Shown: one piece after another, positions 25,507-36,501 of the stretch
How positions within the stretch are numbered: the first letter of the stretch is position 1
How the letters are laid out: every line of letters begins with the position of its first letter
Assembly: GCA_902624455.1 (NCBI GenBank)
Contig: CACNXQ010000001.1
Span: forward strand, 203,828-267,827
Source of the DNA: an uncultured Pelagibacteraceae bacterium
Lineage (GTDB): Bacteria > Pseudomonadota > Alphaproteobacteria > Pelagibacterales > AG-422-B15
DNA length: 64,000 nt
Direction of reading: 5' to 3'
Program-made: the position numbers and the translations under genes
Notes under the pieces: model-generated
Seen by the model: the letters and a program-made list of their open reading frames with translations, nothing else
What the model was told of the DNA's origin: nothing
Database searches by the model: none

Positions 25507-26493
25507 ATGAAAAAAGTTATAGCATTAACTATGGGTGATCCATCTGGAATTAGTACAGAAATTACAATAAAAGCATGGAAATCCAAAAAGGTAAAAAATC
25601 CTTTTTTTCTAATTCACGATCCTGATTATGTAAAAAATGTTGCAAAGAAAATGGGCACATCACTCAACATTCGTGTTATTTCCTCAGTTGATGAAGCATC
25701 AAAATATTTTAGTAAATCTCTACCTATAATGCCTATTGAAATTTCAAAAAAAACAAAACTAGGTAAACCTGATAAAAGTAACGTTGAGAGTATTTTAAAA
25801 TCTATAAATTTAGCAGTAGATTTAGTCAAAAAAAAGCAAGTAACGGCTATAGTTACAAATCCAATCTGTAAAGATACAATAAGCTTAAAGAAAAAAAATT
25901 TCAGCGGGCATACAGAGTATCTACAAAAAAAAGATAAGTCTAAAAGCTGTGCTATGATGATGGTTAATAAGTATACAAAAATTATTCCATTAACTACACA
26001 TCTACCTTTAAAAGATGTTTCAAAAAATATTAATTTCAAAAAAATTAATAATGTTGCAAAAGTAATTAACCACTCATTAAAAAAAGATTTTAGAATTAAA
26101 AAACCAAAAATAGCCGTCTCAGGTCTTAATCCCCATTCTGGAGATGGAGGATTACTTGGAAACGAAGAAAAAAAAATCATTCATCCTACAATTATAAAAC
26201 TTCGCGCACAAAAAATTGATATCAACGGTCCTTTTGCGGCCGATTCTTTATTTAGAAAACATAATCTAGAGTCTTATGATGCTTTTTTATGTATGTATCA
26301 CGATCAAGCTTTAATTCCTGCAAAACTCTTATCTTTTGAAAAAACTGTCAATTATACAGCCGGTCTTTCCTTTATAAGAACTAGCCCAGATCATGGTACA
26401 GGTTTTGATATCTCTAATAAGTTTTTAGCTTCGTGCACAAGTTTAGTTGAAGCAATCAATATGGCATCAAAAATTGCTGGCAAAAGATATTAG
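25507..26493 (+). CDS. pdxA: 4-hydroxythreonine-4-phosphate dehydrogenase PdxA
   Basis: A 328-residue NAD-dependent enzyme of de novo PLP synthesis, producing 3-amino-2-oxopropyl phosphate. Motifs include LTMGDPSGISTEI at the N-terminus, the metal histidine in FSGHTEYL, SGLNPHSGDGGLLGNEE, GPFAADSLF and CMYHDQALIPAKLL, ending in RTSPDHGTGFDI. It is complete and abuts the LysE gene with no spacer. Confidence 0.93.
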   Translation: MKKVIALTMGDPSGISTEITIKAWKSKKVKNPFFLIHDPDYVKNVAKKMGTSLNIRVISSVDEASKYFSKSLPIMPIEISKKTKLGKPDKSNVESILKSINLAVDLVKKKQVTAIVTNPICKDTISLKKKNFSGHTEYLQKKDKSKSCAMMMVNKYTKIIPLTTHLPLKDVSKNINFKKINNVAKVINHSLKKDFRIKKPKIAVSGLNPHSGDGGLLGNEEKKIIHPTIIKLRAQKIDINGPFAADSLFRKHNLESYDAFLCMYHDQALIPAKLLSFEKTVNYTAGLSFIRTSPDHGTGFDISNKFLASCTSLVEAINMASKIAGKRY

Positions 26494-27117
26494 ATGAGCG
26501 CATCTCTTTATCCCGCCTTCCTGGTTTTTGCAATTATTATGGTTGTAACCCCTGGTCCTGCCAACTTATTACTTATGAGCTCAGGAGCAAGCCATGGATT
26601 TTATAAATCAATACCATTTGTTGTAGGAGTTACTTTTGGAAAACTATTTTTAACAATTGGACTTGGTTTTGGTTTTCTGACTATATTAAATTCAAATGTA
26701 TTGTTTTTACAAATATTAAAATTTATTGGCACAGCATATATTTGTTGGCTCTCATATAAACTTCTTTATCTTGATTTTACGAGTAACAACTTGAAATATG
26801 AAAAAAGTGTTCCAAGTATTTTTAATGGTCTATTGGTTCATCCTCTAAATCCAAAAGGATGGGCAATGGTGATTGCAGCTTACACACAATTTACATCTCT
26901 TGGAAACTTACAATCAGAAATAAATTGGATAACCGAAGTAATTATTGTCGCCTCAACTTTTTTTGGCATTCAAGTATTTAGTCATTCTTTGTGGTGCTGG
27001 TCTGGAGATATAATATTTAAATTCTTATCAAAGAAAAATTTTTTAAAAAAATTATTAGTTATTACTTTATCTTTTTTAACAGTGGCTACTGTCATATATA
27101 GTAATTTTTTTATCTAA
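26494..27117 (+). CDS. LysE/RhtB-family amino-acid exporter
   Basis: A 207-residue membrane protein with six hydrophobic segments. The N-terminal family motif is VTPGPANLLLMSSGASHGF, and NPKGWAMVIAAYTQF marks the second half. Members export amino acids or homoserine-like compounds. Its ATG follows the pdxA stop immediately; its 3' end overlaps the convergent PuuD-like gene by 8 bases. Confidence 0.9.
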   Translation: MSASLYPAFLVFAIIMVVTPGPANLLLMSSGASHGFYKSIPFVVGVTFGKLFLTIGLGFGFLTILNSNVLFLQILKFIGTAYICWLSYKLLYLDFTSNNLKYEKSVPSIFNGLLVHPLNPKGWAMVIAAYTQFTSLGNLQSEINWITEVIIVASTFFGIQVFSHSLWCWSGDIIFKFLSKKNFLKKLLVITLSFLTVATVIYSNFFI

Positions 27118-27874
27118 TACGTTCTAAACTATTTTTTTCAACAGATAAGCTAAATGACTCGAACAACTTTTTTGAGAAGTCATCTGTTGTGGCAGAATAC
27201 TCAGGATGCCATTGTACTCCAAAAAAATATCCGCTGTAGTTCTTTAGACTTATGGCCTCAATTGTGTCATCTTTTGCTACGCCTTCTGTTACTAGATCAC
27301 TGGCAAGTTGATCTATTCCCTGGGTATGTAGAGAATTAACTTCAATTGTTGGTGTGCCTGCGAGATTTTCTAATTTGCCATTAGTAGTTAAATACACTTC
27401 ATGTTGTTTAGAAAATTGTACCTCAGCATCATCTGACACTGGACATCGATGGTCCATCCTACCGGGAACTTCATGAATGTCTGCATATAATGAACCTCCA
27501 AGAGCAACATTAACCTCCTGAAAACCTCTGCAGATGGCCAGCATGGGAATCTCTTTTTTAAAGATGTAATCTATCATTGGTAAAACAGTTTTATCTCTGT
27601 CTATATCGATTGGCTCAACAATTTTATCTTTACTATAGAATTCTGGATAAACATTTGACAGACTGCCGGTAAGTAACACACCATCAAATTTTGTAAGAAT
27701 ACTTCTGTAGTCAATTAAATCACCCAAGGCTGGCAATATTACAGGAATCCCACTTGTAGCATTTGCAACTGCTTTAATATAATTTGTTCCTGAGGCATGA
27801 TAAGTGCGATGTAGTTCTGCTTTTTCGATAACATCTGCAAAGACGGCAATCAGTGGTTTATTTTGTGAATACAT
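27110..27874 (-). CDS. Class I glutamine amidotransferase-like gamma-glutamyl hydrolase (PuuD-type)
   Basis: A 254-residue peptidase C26 enzyme. The nucleophile is Cys115 in MLAICRGFQEVNVALGGSL, and the His223-Glu225 pair is in GVQWHPEYS. VLLTGSLSNVYPEFY near residue 67 and DHRCPV near 141 match PuuD, which hydrolyses gamma-glutamyl-GABA to glutamate and GABA. It stands alone on the minus strand, some 6 kb from the PuuA-like and 15 kb from the PuuB-like genes. Confidence 0.87.
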   Translation of the reverse strand: MYSQNKPLIAVFADVIEKAELHRTYHASGTNYIKAVANATSGIPVILPALGDLIDYRSILTKFDGVLLTGSLSNVYPEFYSKDKIVEPIDIDRDKTVLPMIDYIFKKEIPMLAICRGFQEVNVALGGSLYADIHEVPGRMDHRCPVSDDAEVQFSKQHEVYLTTNGKLENLAGTPTIEVNSLHTQGIDQLASDLVTEGVAKDDTIEAISLKNYSGYFFGVQWHPEYSATTDDFSKKLFESFSLSVEKNSLERIR

Positions 27875-27922
27875 TAAATTTTAGTTTACTTATATAATAG
27901 AAATATCATATAACAAAATTGT

Positions 27923-29128
27923 ATGGTAATTAATATTCACGAAAAAGAAACACAAGCTAAAACTTCATCTGCCTGGGATGATATTTTAAATTTTCAAAAC
28001 CAACTATCTGATGAGGAACAGATTCTTCAATCTTCTGTAAAATCGTACTGCAGAGATAAATTACTTCCAAGAATAGTAAGCGACAATAGAAATGAAAATT
28101 TTGATAGAAGTATTTTTACTGAAATGGGTAAGCTTGGTATTTTGGGTTCTTACTTAAATGGATATGGCTGTGCTGGGTCAAATTTTGTGTCTTATGGATT
28201 GATCGCACGAGAGATTGAAAGAATTGATAGCGCATATAGATCAATAATGTCTGTACAAACTAGTTTAGTGATGCTTCCAATTTACAAATTTGGAAGTGAA
28301 GATCAAAAACAAGAATATCTTCCTAGATTAGCATCTGGAGAGCTAATAGGATGCTTTGGACTAACAGAGCCTGATGCTGGAAGTGATCCTTCATCAATGA
28401 AAACAAATGCAGTAAAAGTTAGAGGTGGCTACGTAATTAATGGAACAAAAACGTGGATTAGTAATGCACCTCATGCAGATGTTGCAATTGTTTGGGCAAA
28501 AGATGAAAGTGGCAAAATAAAAGGCTTTATCATTGATCGAGATAGTGAAGGGTTGTCGACACCAAAAATAGAAGGAAAGTTATCACTGCGAGCTTCTGCT
28601 ACTGGACAAATTATATTAGAAAACGTTTTTTGTGATGATAGTAAAATTCTTCCAAATGTTTCTGGACTGCGAGGACCATTTGAATGCTTGAATAGCGCAA
28701 GGTACGGGATCTCTTGGGGCGTATTGGGGGCTGCAGAGTTCTGTCTAGAGACTGCAAGACAATATGCGTTAGATAGAATTATGTTTGGCAAACCTATAGC
28801 TGCAACTCAACTTGTTCAATCTAAACTTGTAGATATGCAAACTGAAATAACTTTGGGTTTACAAGCAGCTCTTCGTATTGGTAGATTAATGGATAATCAA
28901 CAATCAGATGCAAATATGATAAGTTTTATAAAAAGGAATAACGTGGCAAAAAGTTTAGAGGTGGCAAGAAATTCTAGGGATATATTAGGTGGGAACGGTA
29001 TATCAGATGAATATCATGTTATGAGACATATGGTTAATCTTGAAACAGTAAAAACCTATGAGGGCACTCATGACGTACATACTCTAATACTAGGTCGTAA
29101 TTTAACAGGAATTCAGGCATTTAAATAA
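27923..29128 (+). CDS. gcdH: Glutaryl-CoA dehydrogenase
   Basis: A 401-residue acyl-CoA dehydrogenase with the glutaryl-CoA subfamily hallmarks: [37 protein letters not shown], and the catalytic base Glu380 in [17 protein letters not shown], followed by LTGIQAF. It oxidises and decarboxylates glutaryl-CoA to crotonyl-CoA and CO2, passing electrons to ETF (encoded at 51716-53391). It overlaps the aminotransferase at 29128 by one base. The pair fits the end of a lysine, cadaverine or 5-aminovalerate route (inference). Confidence 0.93.
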   Translation: MVINIHEKETQAKTSSAWDDILNFQNQLSDEEQILQSSVKSYCRDKLLPRIVSDNRNENFDRSIFTEMGKLGILGSYLNGYGCAGSNFVSYGLIAREIERIDSAYRSIMSVQTSLVMLPIYKFGSEDQKQEYLPRLASGELIGCFGLTEPDAGSDPSSMKTNAVKVRGGYVINGTKTWISNAPHADVAIVWAKDESGKIKGFIIDRDSEGLSTPKIEGKLSLRASATGQIILENVFCDDSKILPNVSGLRGPFECLNSARYGISWGVLGAAEFCLETARQYALDRIMFGKPIAATQLVQSKLVDMQTEITLGLQAALRIGRLMDNQQSDANMISFIKRNNVAKSLEVARNSRDILGGNGISDEYHVMRHMVNLETVKTYEGTHDVHTLILGRNLTGIQAFK

Positions 29129-30495
29129 TGGCATACTTAAATAGAACAACAGAACAGTGGCAGGAAATAGATTCGGCGCATCATCTTCATCCATTTACCG
29201 ATTATAAGTCTCTAGCCAAAGAAGGTAGCAATATAATTGTGAAAGCTGATGGTGTTTACCTAACAAACACTGACAATAAACAATTTTTAGATGCTATGTC
29301 TGGTTTATGGTGTGTAAATGTGGGTTACGGTAGAAAAATTTTAGCTGACGTTGCTTATAAGCAAATGCAAGAATTACCTTATTATAATTCATTCTTTAAA
29401 ACCGCTACAGCACCTTCAATCGAGCTTGCTCAACAATTGGCAGAAATTTCACCTGGTGATCTCAATCATGCATTTTTTTCCTCCAGTGGATCTGAAGCAA
29501 ATGATACTGTGGTTAGAATGGTTCGTAGATACTGGGATCTTAAAGGACAACCAAATAAGAAAACATTTATAAGTCGAGAGTATGCCTATCATGGCAGTAC
29601 AATGACAGGTATGAGTCTTGGTGGAATGACAGCTATGCACGAACAAGGAGGTATGATGCCTGGTTTCGCTCATGTAATGCCTCCCTATTGGTATAAATAT
29701 GGACAGGAAATGTCGCCAGAAGAGTTTGGAATTTTTACTGCAAATAAAATCGAGGAAAAAATATTAGAACTTGGTCCAGAAAACATTGCTGCCTTCATTG
29801 GAGAGCCAATACAAGGTGCAGGTGGTGTAATAATTCCTCCAGAAACTTATTGGCCAAGAGTGCAGGAAATCTGTAGCAAGTACGACATTCTGGTCGTCGT
29901 TGATGAAGTTATATGTGGTTTTGGAAGAACTGGCAATTGGTTTGGCTCAGACACATATGGAATTAACCCAGATATAATAACAATGGCAAAAGGAATCAGT
30001 TCAGGATACATACCACTTTCAGGAATTATGGTTGGAAAGCGCGTTTCTGACGTACTTATAGATGAAGGGGGAGAATTCTATCACGGATATACTTATTCTG
30101 GTCATCCTGTTGCTTGCGCGGTAGCAATCGAAAATTTAAAAATAATCAGAGAAGAAAATCTCATAGAGAATTCTAAAAATACATCGGTTTATTTAAATGA
30201 AAAAATGAAAGAGATCGCTGACCATCCCTTAGTTGGAGAGGTAAGAATGAAAAGTTACATTGGTTGCGTAGAGCTTGTCAAAGACAAAGAAAAGGGAACT
30301 ATGTTTGAGGATACAGGTGCGGTTGGAACAATTTGCAGGGATTATTGTATTGAAAATGGTCTTATTATGAGAGCCGTCAGAGATGGCATGATATTTTGTC
30401 CTCCACTGATTTTCTCAAAAAATCACATTGATGAACTTGTCGAGAAATTAAAAAAATCACTCGATCAAACACATAATCATATTAATAAAAATTAA
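29128..30495 (+). CDS. Class III aminotransferase, putrescine/beta-alanine:pyruvate type (SpuC-like)
   Basis: A 455-residue PLP enzyme. FFSSSGSEANDTVVRMVRRY (116-135) binds the phosphate, YAYHGSTMTGMSLGG follows, Asp259 lies in VVVDEVICGFGRTG and Lys288 in TMAKGISSGYIP. The N-terminus HLHPFTDYKSLAKEG is typical of putrescine-pyruvate and beta-alanine-pyruvate transaminases. It is distinct from the one at 8526. Co-transcribed with glutaryl-CoA dehydrogenase, it may act on cadaverine, 5-aminovalerate or putrescine. Its stop overlaps the convergent nadD stop by 4 bases. Confidence 0.88.
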   Translation: MAYLNRTTEQWQEIDSAHHLHPFTDYKSLAKEGSNIIVKADGVYLTNTDNKQFLDAMSGLWCVNVGYGRKILADVAYKQMQELPYYNSFFKTATAPSIELAQQLAEISPGDLNHAFFSSSGSEANDTVVRMVRRYWDLKGQPNKKTFISREYAYHGSTMTGMSLGGMTAMHEQGGMMPGFAHVMPPYWYKYGQEMSPEEFGIFTANKIEEKILELGPENIAAFIGEPIQGAGGVIIPPETYWPRVQEICSKYDILVVVDEVICGFGRTGNWFGSDTYGINPDIITMAKGISSGYIPLSGIMVGKRVSDVLIDEGGEFYHGYTYSGHPVACAVAIENLKIIREENLIENSKNTSVYLNEKMKEIADHPLVGEVRMKSYIGCVELVKDKEKGTMFEDTGAVGTICRDYCIENGLIMRAVRDGMIFCPPLIFSKNHIDELVEKLKKSLDQTHNHINKN

Positions 30496-31055
30496 ACTTT
30501 TGATTTTTGCCTTAAATTTGTCGAAGACTCCCTAACATCAAAATCATTTATTAAATACCATCCAGGTATATTTTCAAAAATATTCTTCTTGGTTCTATAA
30601 TCAAATTTGTAATCTTTATATTTTATTGAAACTTTCGACTCTAATGATTTCTTCTTCGTTCCATATCTATTGAATATTGCTAAAGGCATTTGTTTAAATA
30701 TTTTATCGTATTTTTTCCACTTATCTATTTCAAGAAAAGAGTCAGTTCCCATAAGAAAAATAAACTTATTTTTTGGAAATGATTTTTTTATATAATCTAA
30801 ATTATCAATTAAAAAAACAGATTTAGTTTTTTTTTCAAAGTTTTTGATAATTAACTTTTTCGAAGTTATAGATTTTTTAAGTAATCTAATTCTAGTGTTA
30901 TAGTCTAAATATTCATATCCTTTTTTAAGAGGATTTTGATTTGTAATCATCAACCATACTTGGTCGAGATCAAAAATATTTATCGCTTTTTTTGCGATAG
31001 CTATATGACCTTTGTGAATTGGATTAAAAGAGCTTCCCAAAATACCTATTTTCAT
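30492..31055 (-). CDS. nadD: Nicotinate-nucleotide adenylyltransferase NadD
   Basis: A 187-residue nucleotidyltransferase that adenylates nicotinate mononucleotide for NAD synthesis. The ATP site is GILGSSFNPIHKGHIAIAKKA (HxGH as HKGH); FLMGTDSFLEIDKW and the C-terminal RESSTNLRQK (the ISSTxIR variant) complete the family pattern. It ends the rplU-to-nadD operon. rsfS, its usual downstream partner, is found at 1759 on the same strand. Confidence 0.93.
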   Translation of the reverse strand: MKIGILGSSFNPIHKGHIAIAKKAINIFDLDQVWLMITNQNPLKKGYEYLDYNTRIRLLKKSITSKKLIIKNFEKKTKSVFLIDNLDYIKKSFPKNKFIFLMGTDSFLEIDKWKKYDKIFKQMPLAIFNRYGTKKKSLESKVSIKYKDYKFDYRTKKNIFENIPGWYLINDFDVRESSTNLRQKSKV

Positions 31056-31057
31056 TT

Positions 31058-32310
31058 TTAAGGTCTAATTTGTCCAGATCCACGGACAACATACTTGTAA
31101 GTTGTAAGTCCCTCTAACCCGACTGGCCCTCTCGCGTGCAATTTACCAGTTGCTATGCCGATTTCTGCACCCAATCCAAATTCTCCCCCATCAGCGAATT
31201 GTGTTGAAGCATTATGCATAACAATTGCACTTTCCACTGAATTTAGAAACTTTTCTATGTTCGATCTATTTTCTGAAATTATGCTTTCTGTATGTCCAGA
31301 ACTATATTTTGAAATATGGTCCAATGCGTCATCTATGCCGTTTACAATTTTTATCGATATAATTGCGTCTAAATATTCTGTTTTCCAGTCTTCCTCAGTT
31401 GCAATTTTGATATTAGGAAACTTTTCTTTACATATTTCATCTCCTCTTATCTCACAACCGCCATCGCTTAATAATTTTATTATTTCTGGCAGATGAGTAT
31501 CTACACAGTCGCTATCAACAAGTAGAGTTTCTGCGGCGCCACATATTCCAGTTCTTCTTAACTTTGCATTCTCTACTATTTTACTCGCTTCAGATGGTTT
31601 AGAACTTTTATCAACGTAAACATGACAAATGCCATCTAAATGGCCAATCACTGGTATTTTAGCAGTATCCTGAACTTTTTTTACAAGACCTTTTCCACCT
31701 CTTGGAACAATTACATCAATAAAATCTGTCATTTCAGCTAGCATAAAATCAACTGCCGCTCTATCTGTTGTTTCAATATATTGAATAATGTTTTCATTAA
31801 ATGAATTTAATTTGAAAGCATTTCTCATTGAGTTTACAAGAGCCGTGTTGGTATTAAAACATTCAGATCCACCTCTTAAAATTACACTATTGCCTGCTTT
31901 CATGCACAATACAGTGGCATCAACTGTAACGTTTGGTCTGCTTTCATAAATTATTCCAATTACACCAAGTGGAACAGAAATTCTCTCAACCACCATACCG
32001 TTTGGTCTTTTATTTGTTAAAAGAATATTTCCAACAGGGTCACTTAAAGATATGACGTTTTCAATTGACTTTATAATTCCATTAAACCTCTCTTCATTTA
32101 AGAGAAGGCGATCAATCATAGCTTTTGAAATTTTCTCTTCACATAATTCTATATCTTTCCTATTAGCTTCAAGGATACTGTTCATATCTTTCTTCAAACA
32201 ACTAATTATAGAATTTAGAAGTGCATTCTTTTCGTCAGTAGACAAAGGCTTAATTTCTTTTGAGGCCTGCAGACTATTATTTCCAAGGTTTTCTAAATAC
32301 TCTTTAATAT

Positions 32311-32314
<4 letters not shown>
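31058..32314 (-). CDS. proA: Gamma-glutamyl phosphate reductase ProA
   Basis: A 418-residue NADPH enzyme of proline synthesis that reduces glutamyl-5-phosphate to the semialdehyde. It has the aldehyde-dehydrogenase fold with VPLGVIGIIYESRPNV near the N-terminus, GNSVILRGGSE, VPRGGKGLV and the nucleophile in RRTGICGAAETLL. The C-terminal TYKYVVRGSGQIRP is standard for ProA. It overlaps proB by 4 bases. Confidence 0.95.
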
Positions 32315-34408
<2,094 letters not shown>

Positions 34409-34410
34409 TT

Positions 34411-34428
34411 ATTATCTAGAGAGATAAT
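34411..34428. other. Small hairpin between rpmA and obgE
   Basis: ATTATCT (34411-34417) and AGATAAT (34422-34428) form a perfect 7-bp stem with a 4-base loop, filling half of the 34-base gap. On the minus strand no T-run follows, so it is more likely an RNA-processing or stabilising stem than a terminator. It could separate abundant ribosomal-protein message from obgE (inference). Confidence 0.4.
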
Positions 34429-34430
34429 TT

Positions 34431-34688
34431 TTAAGCTTTGGGTACTACAGAAATAAATGTACGACCTTTTTTCTTTTTGCCGAATTTTACTGAACCTTCA
34501 ATTAATGAAAATATGGTATGGTCTTTGCCTAAGCCAACATTTTCGCCAGGGTGCCATTTTGTACCTCTTTGACGAGCGATGATGTTTCCTGGGATTACAA
34601 TTTCACCACTGTATTTCTTGATACCTAATCTACGACCAGCTGAGTCTCTTCCGTTTCTCGATGAACCGCCAGCTTTTTTAGTTGCCAT
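34431..34688 (-). CDS. rpmA: Large ribosomal subunit protein bL27
   Basis: An 85-residue protein with the conserved start [20 protein letters not shown], then [17 protein letters not shown] and HTIFSLIEG. The N-terminus reaches the peptidyl transferase centre. No N-terminal processing extension is present. It lies 6 bases after rplU. Confidence 0.97.
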   Translation of the reverse strand: MATKKAGGSSRNGRDSAGRRLGIKKYSGEIVIPGNIIARQRGTKWHPGENVGLGKDHTIFSLIEGSVKFGKKKKGRTFISVVPKA

Positions 34689-34694
34689 AATATT

Positions 34695-35138
34695 TTAATC
34701 CTTTTTAACAGCTTTCTTTTTTACAGTTTTTTTCTTTTTAGCTACGCTTGGTTTTTCATTTACTGTTTTAGCCTTTTTCTCTACTTCTTTTGGAGCCTTC
34801 TCAGCTTTTTTTGTATTGGTAAAGCCAGGTATATCTAATGAGTTGATTTTTAGAAAAGTAATGTCCTGTCTGTGTCCCTTTAATCTTCTATAATTTTTTC
34901 TTCTTTTCTTTTTAAAAACGAGGATCTTCCGATCTCGATCTTGTTTAACTATCTCTGCATTAACTTTAGCGCCATCAATTTGGGGATTACCAAGAGCGAA
35001 GTTTTTACCGTCACTAGCAAAAAGAACTTCGTCTAAGGTCACCTTATCGCCATCTGAACCCTCAAGTTTATTGACTGTAAGGACTGTCTCCTCAGCTACC
35101 TTATACTGCTTACCACCAGTAGATACTATTGCAAACAT
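34695..35138 (-). CDS. rplU: Large ribosomal subunit protein bL21 with lysine-rich C-terminal tail
   Basis: The first 103 or so residues are standard bL21: FAIVSTGGKQYKVAEE at the start and YRRLKGHRQDITFLKI at the C-terminus. A further tail of about 40 residues is rich in Lys, Ala and Val (KKAEKAPKEVEKKAK, ending AKKKKTVKKKAVKKD), giving 147 residues. Tails of this kind occur in some alphaproteobacteria. First gene of the operon, directly behind a strong promoter. Confidence 0.96.
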   Translation of the reverse strand: MFAIVSTGGKQYKVAEETVLTVNKLEGSDGDKVTLDEVLFASDGKNFALGNPQIDGAKVNAEIVKQDRDRKILVFKKKRRKNYRRLKGHRQDITFLKINSLDIPGFTNTKKAEKAPKEVEKKAKTVNEKPSVAKKKKTVKKKAVKKD

Positions 35139-35166
35139 ATTGAAATTTTCTTGTTAAAGTGAGCTG

Positions 35167-35194
35167 AATATAGACTTGGCCACTATTATGTCAA
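35167..35194 (-). promoter_or_regulatory. Promoter of the rplU operon
   Basis: On the minus strand TTGACA (35194-35189), a perfect -35 box, is followed after 16 bp by TATATT (35172-35167). This leaves about a 28-base leader before the rplU ATG at 35138. It is one of the strongest sigma-70-like signals in the window and fits a ribosomal-protein operon. Confidence 0.8.
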
Positions 35195-35226
35195 TATGAT
35201 AATTTTTAAGAATTTGGTCAAATTCA

Positions 35227-35257
35227 TTGATTTTTGTACATAAAATGTGTCTATAAT
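35227..35257 (+). promoter_or_regulatory. Candidate promoter of the DUF1015-serC operon
   Basis: TTGATT (35227-35232) and TATAAT (35252-35257) are 19 bp apart, 38 bases before the DUF1015 ATG. The spacing is longer than ideal; the -10 box is perfect. Confidence 0.5.
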
Positions 35258-35294
35258 ATCGTTTCTTACACAACTCTAAGTATAAAGAAATAAT

Positions 35295-36500
35295 ATGTCA
35301 TTAACTGTAAAACCTTTCAGGGCATTCAGACCTCAAGCAAAGAGGGTCAAGGAAGTAGTTTTGCCTACTTTTGATAATTTAACAGAGAAACAGCTAAACA
35401 AGATTTTAAAAGAATCTGAGTACAATTTTCTAAACGTAGTAAGTCCTGAGGCATTTTACCCCGGAATTTCAAAAACCAATTCAAGAAAACATGCCTATGA
35501 TCACCTCCAATCAATGATAAGAAATAAAATAATCTTTCAAGAAGATGATGAATGCTTTTATGTTTATCATTTAAATAAATACAAAAAAAACCTCTATGGA
35601 ATTGTCGCTTCCATAAACATTAATAATCAAAGTAAGAAAAAAATTTTAAAACATGAAGCAATCTACAATGAAAGATCAAAATCAATTTTAAAGACTCTAA
35701 AGAATACTAAAATGCAAGTAGGACCAGTGTACTTATCATTTAGAGATAAAACCAATTTAAATCTAATAATTAATAAATATAAAAAAATAAAACCTTTATA
35801 TAAATTTAAAACACTTGGTGGAACTACTCGTTCTTTGTGGAGGGTTTCTGAAGTAAAAGATATCGACTATATCAAAAAAGAATACACAAAAGTTAAGAAG
35901 TTCTATATTGCTGATGGTCATCATAGATTTTCTGCACTTGAAGATCTTTTAAAATCAACCAAAAATAAACAGAGTGTAAATATGCTATCAGCGATATTTG
36001 ATCAAAGTAATATTAACATTCTTGGTTTTCATAGGATTGCAAATATAAAAAATTATGACCATGAAATTTTTATTTCAAAAATAAAAAAACTTTTTCCGTT
36101 AACAAAAAAGACAAAATTTAAGTCACCACGCAAGGATGGAATTCTCATGATTTATACAAAAAAGCAATGGTATGCAGTTGATTTGTCCTCTAATAAAAAA
36201 ATTTACCGAAACTATGAAACAGATACAGATATTCTTGAGAAAGTAATTATAAAAACTATATCTAATAAATCTAACGGTATGAAATTGAAGAATTTAATTA
36301 ATGTTCCCGGCAAAAGTGATCATGTTGAATTATCAAAACAGGTTGATAAAGGCTTGGCTGACGCAGCATTTTTTATTTGCCCTTTGGCTATTAAAAAGAT
36401 AATGTCCCTCGCAGATAGAAATAGGGTAGTTCCCAAAAAGTCTACTTATTTCGACCCTAAACCAGCAGATGGCTTAGTTAATTTATTAATGGATATTTAA
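35295..36500 (+). CDS. DUF1015 family protein
   Basis: A 401-residue cytoplasmic protein of the DUF1015 family. Seen are the opening VKPFRAFRPQ, the SPEAFYPG region and YIADGHHRFSALEDLL near residue 210 (its nuclease-like GHHR/H motif), ending YFDPKPADGLVN. Biochemical function is not established. In many bacteria it sits beside serC and serA, as here (1 base before serC), suggesting a link to serine metabolism. Confidence 0.85.
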   Translation: MSLTVKPFRAFRPQAKRVKEVVLPTFDNLTEKQLNKILKESEYNFLNVVSPEAFYPGISKTNSRKHAYDHLQSMIRNKIIFQEDDECFYVYHLNKYKKNLYGIVASININNQSKKKILKHEAIYNERSKSILKTLKNTKMQVGPVYLSFRDKTNLNLIINKYKKIKPLYKFKTLGGTTRSLWRVSEVKDIDYIKKEYTKVKKFYIADGHHRFSALEDLLKSTKNKQSVNMLSAIFDQSNINILGFHRIANIKNYDHEIFISKIKKLFPLTKKTKFKSPRKDGILMIYTKKQWYAVDLSSNKKIYRNYETDTDILEKVIIKTISNKSNGMKLKNLINVPGKSDHVELSKQVDKGLADAAFFICPLAIKKIMSLADRNRVVPKKSTYFDPKPADGLVNLLMDI

Positions 36501-36501
36501 T

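Noticed and set aside
1752..30495. Prophage or transposon origin of the island
   Set aside because: No integrase, transposase, phage structural gene or terminal repeat was seen; composition looks like the surroundings.
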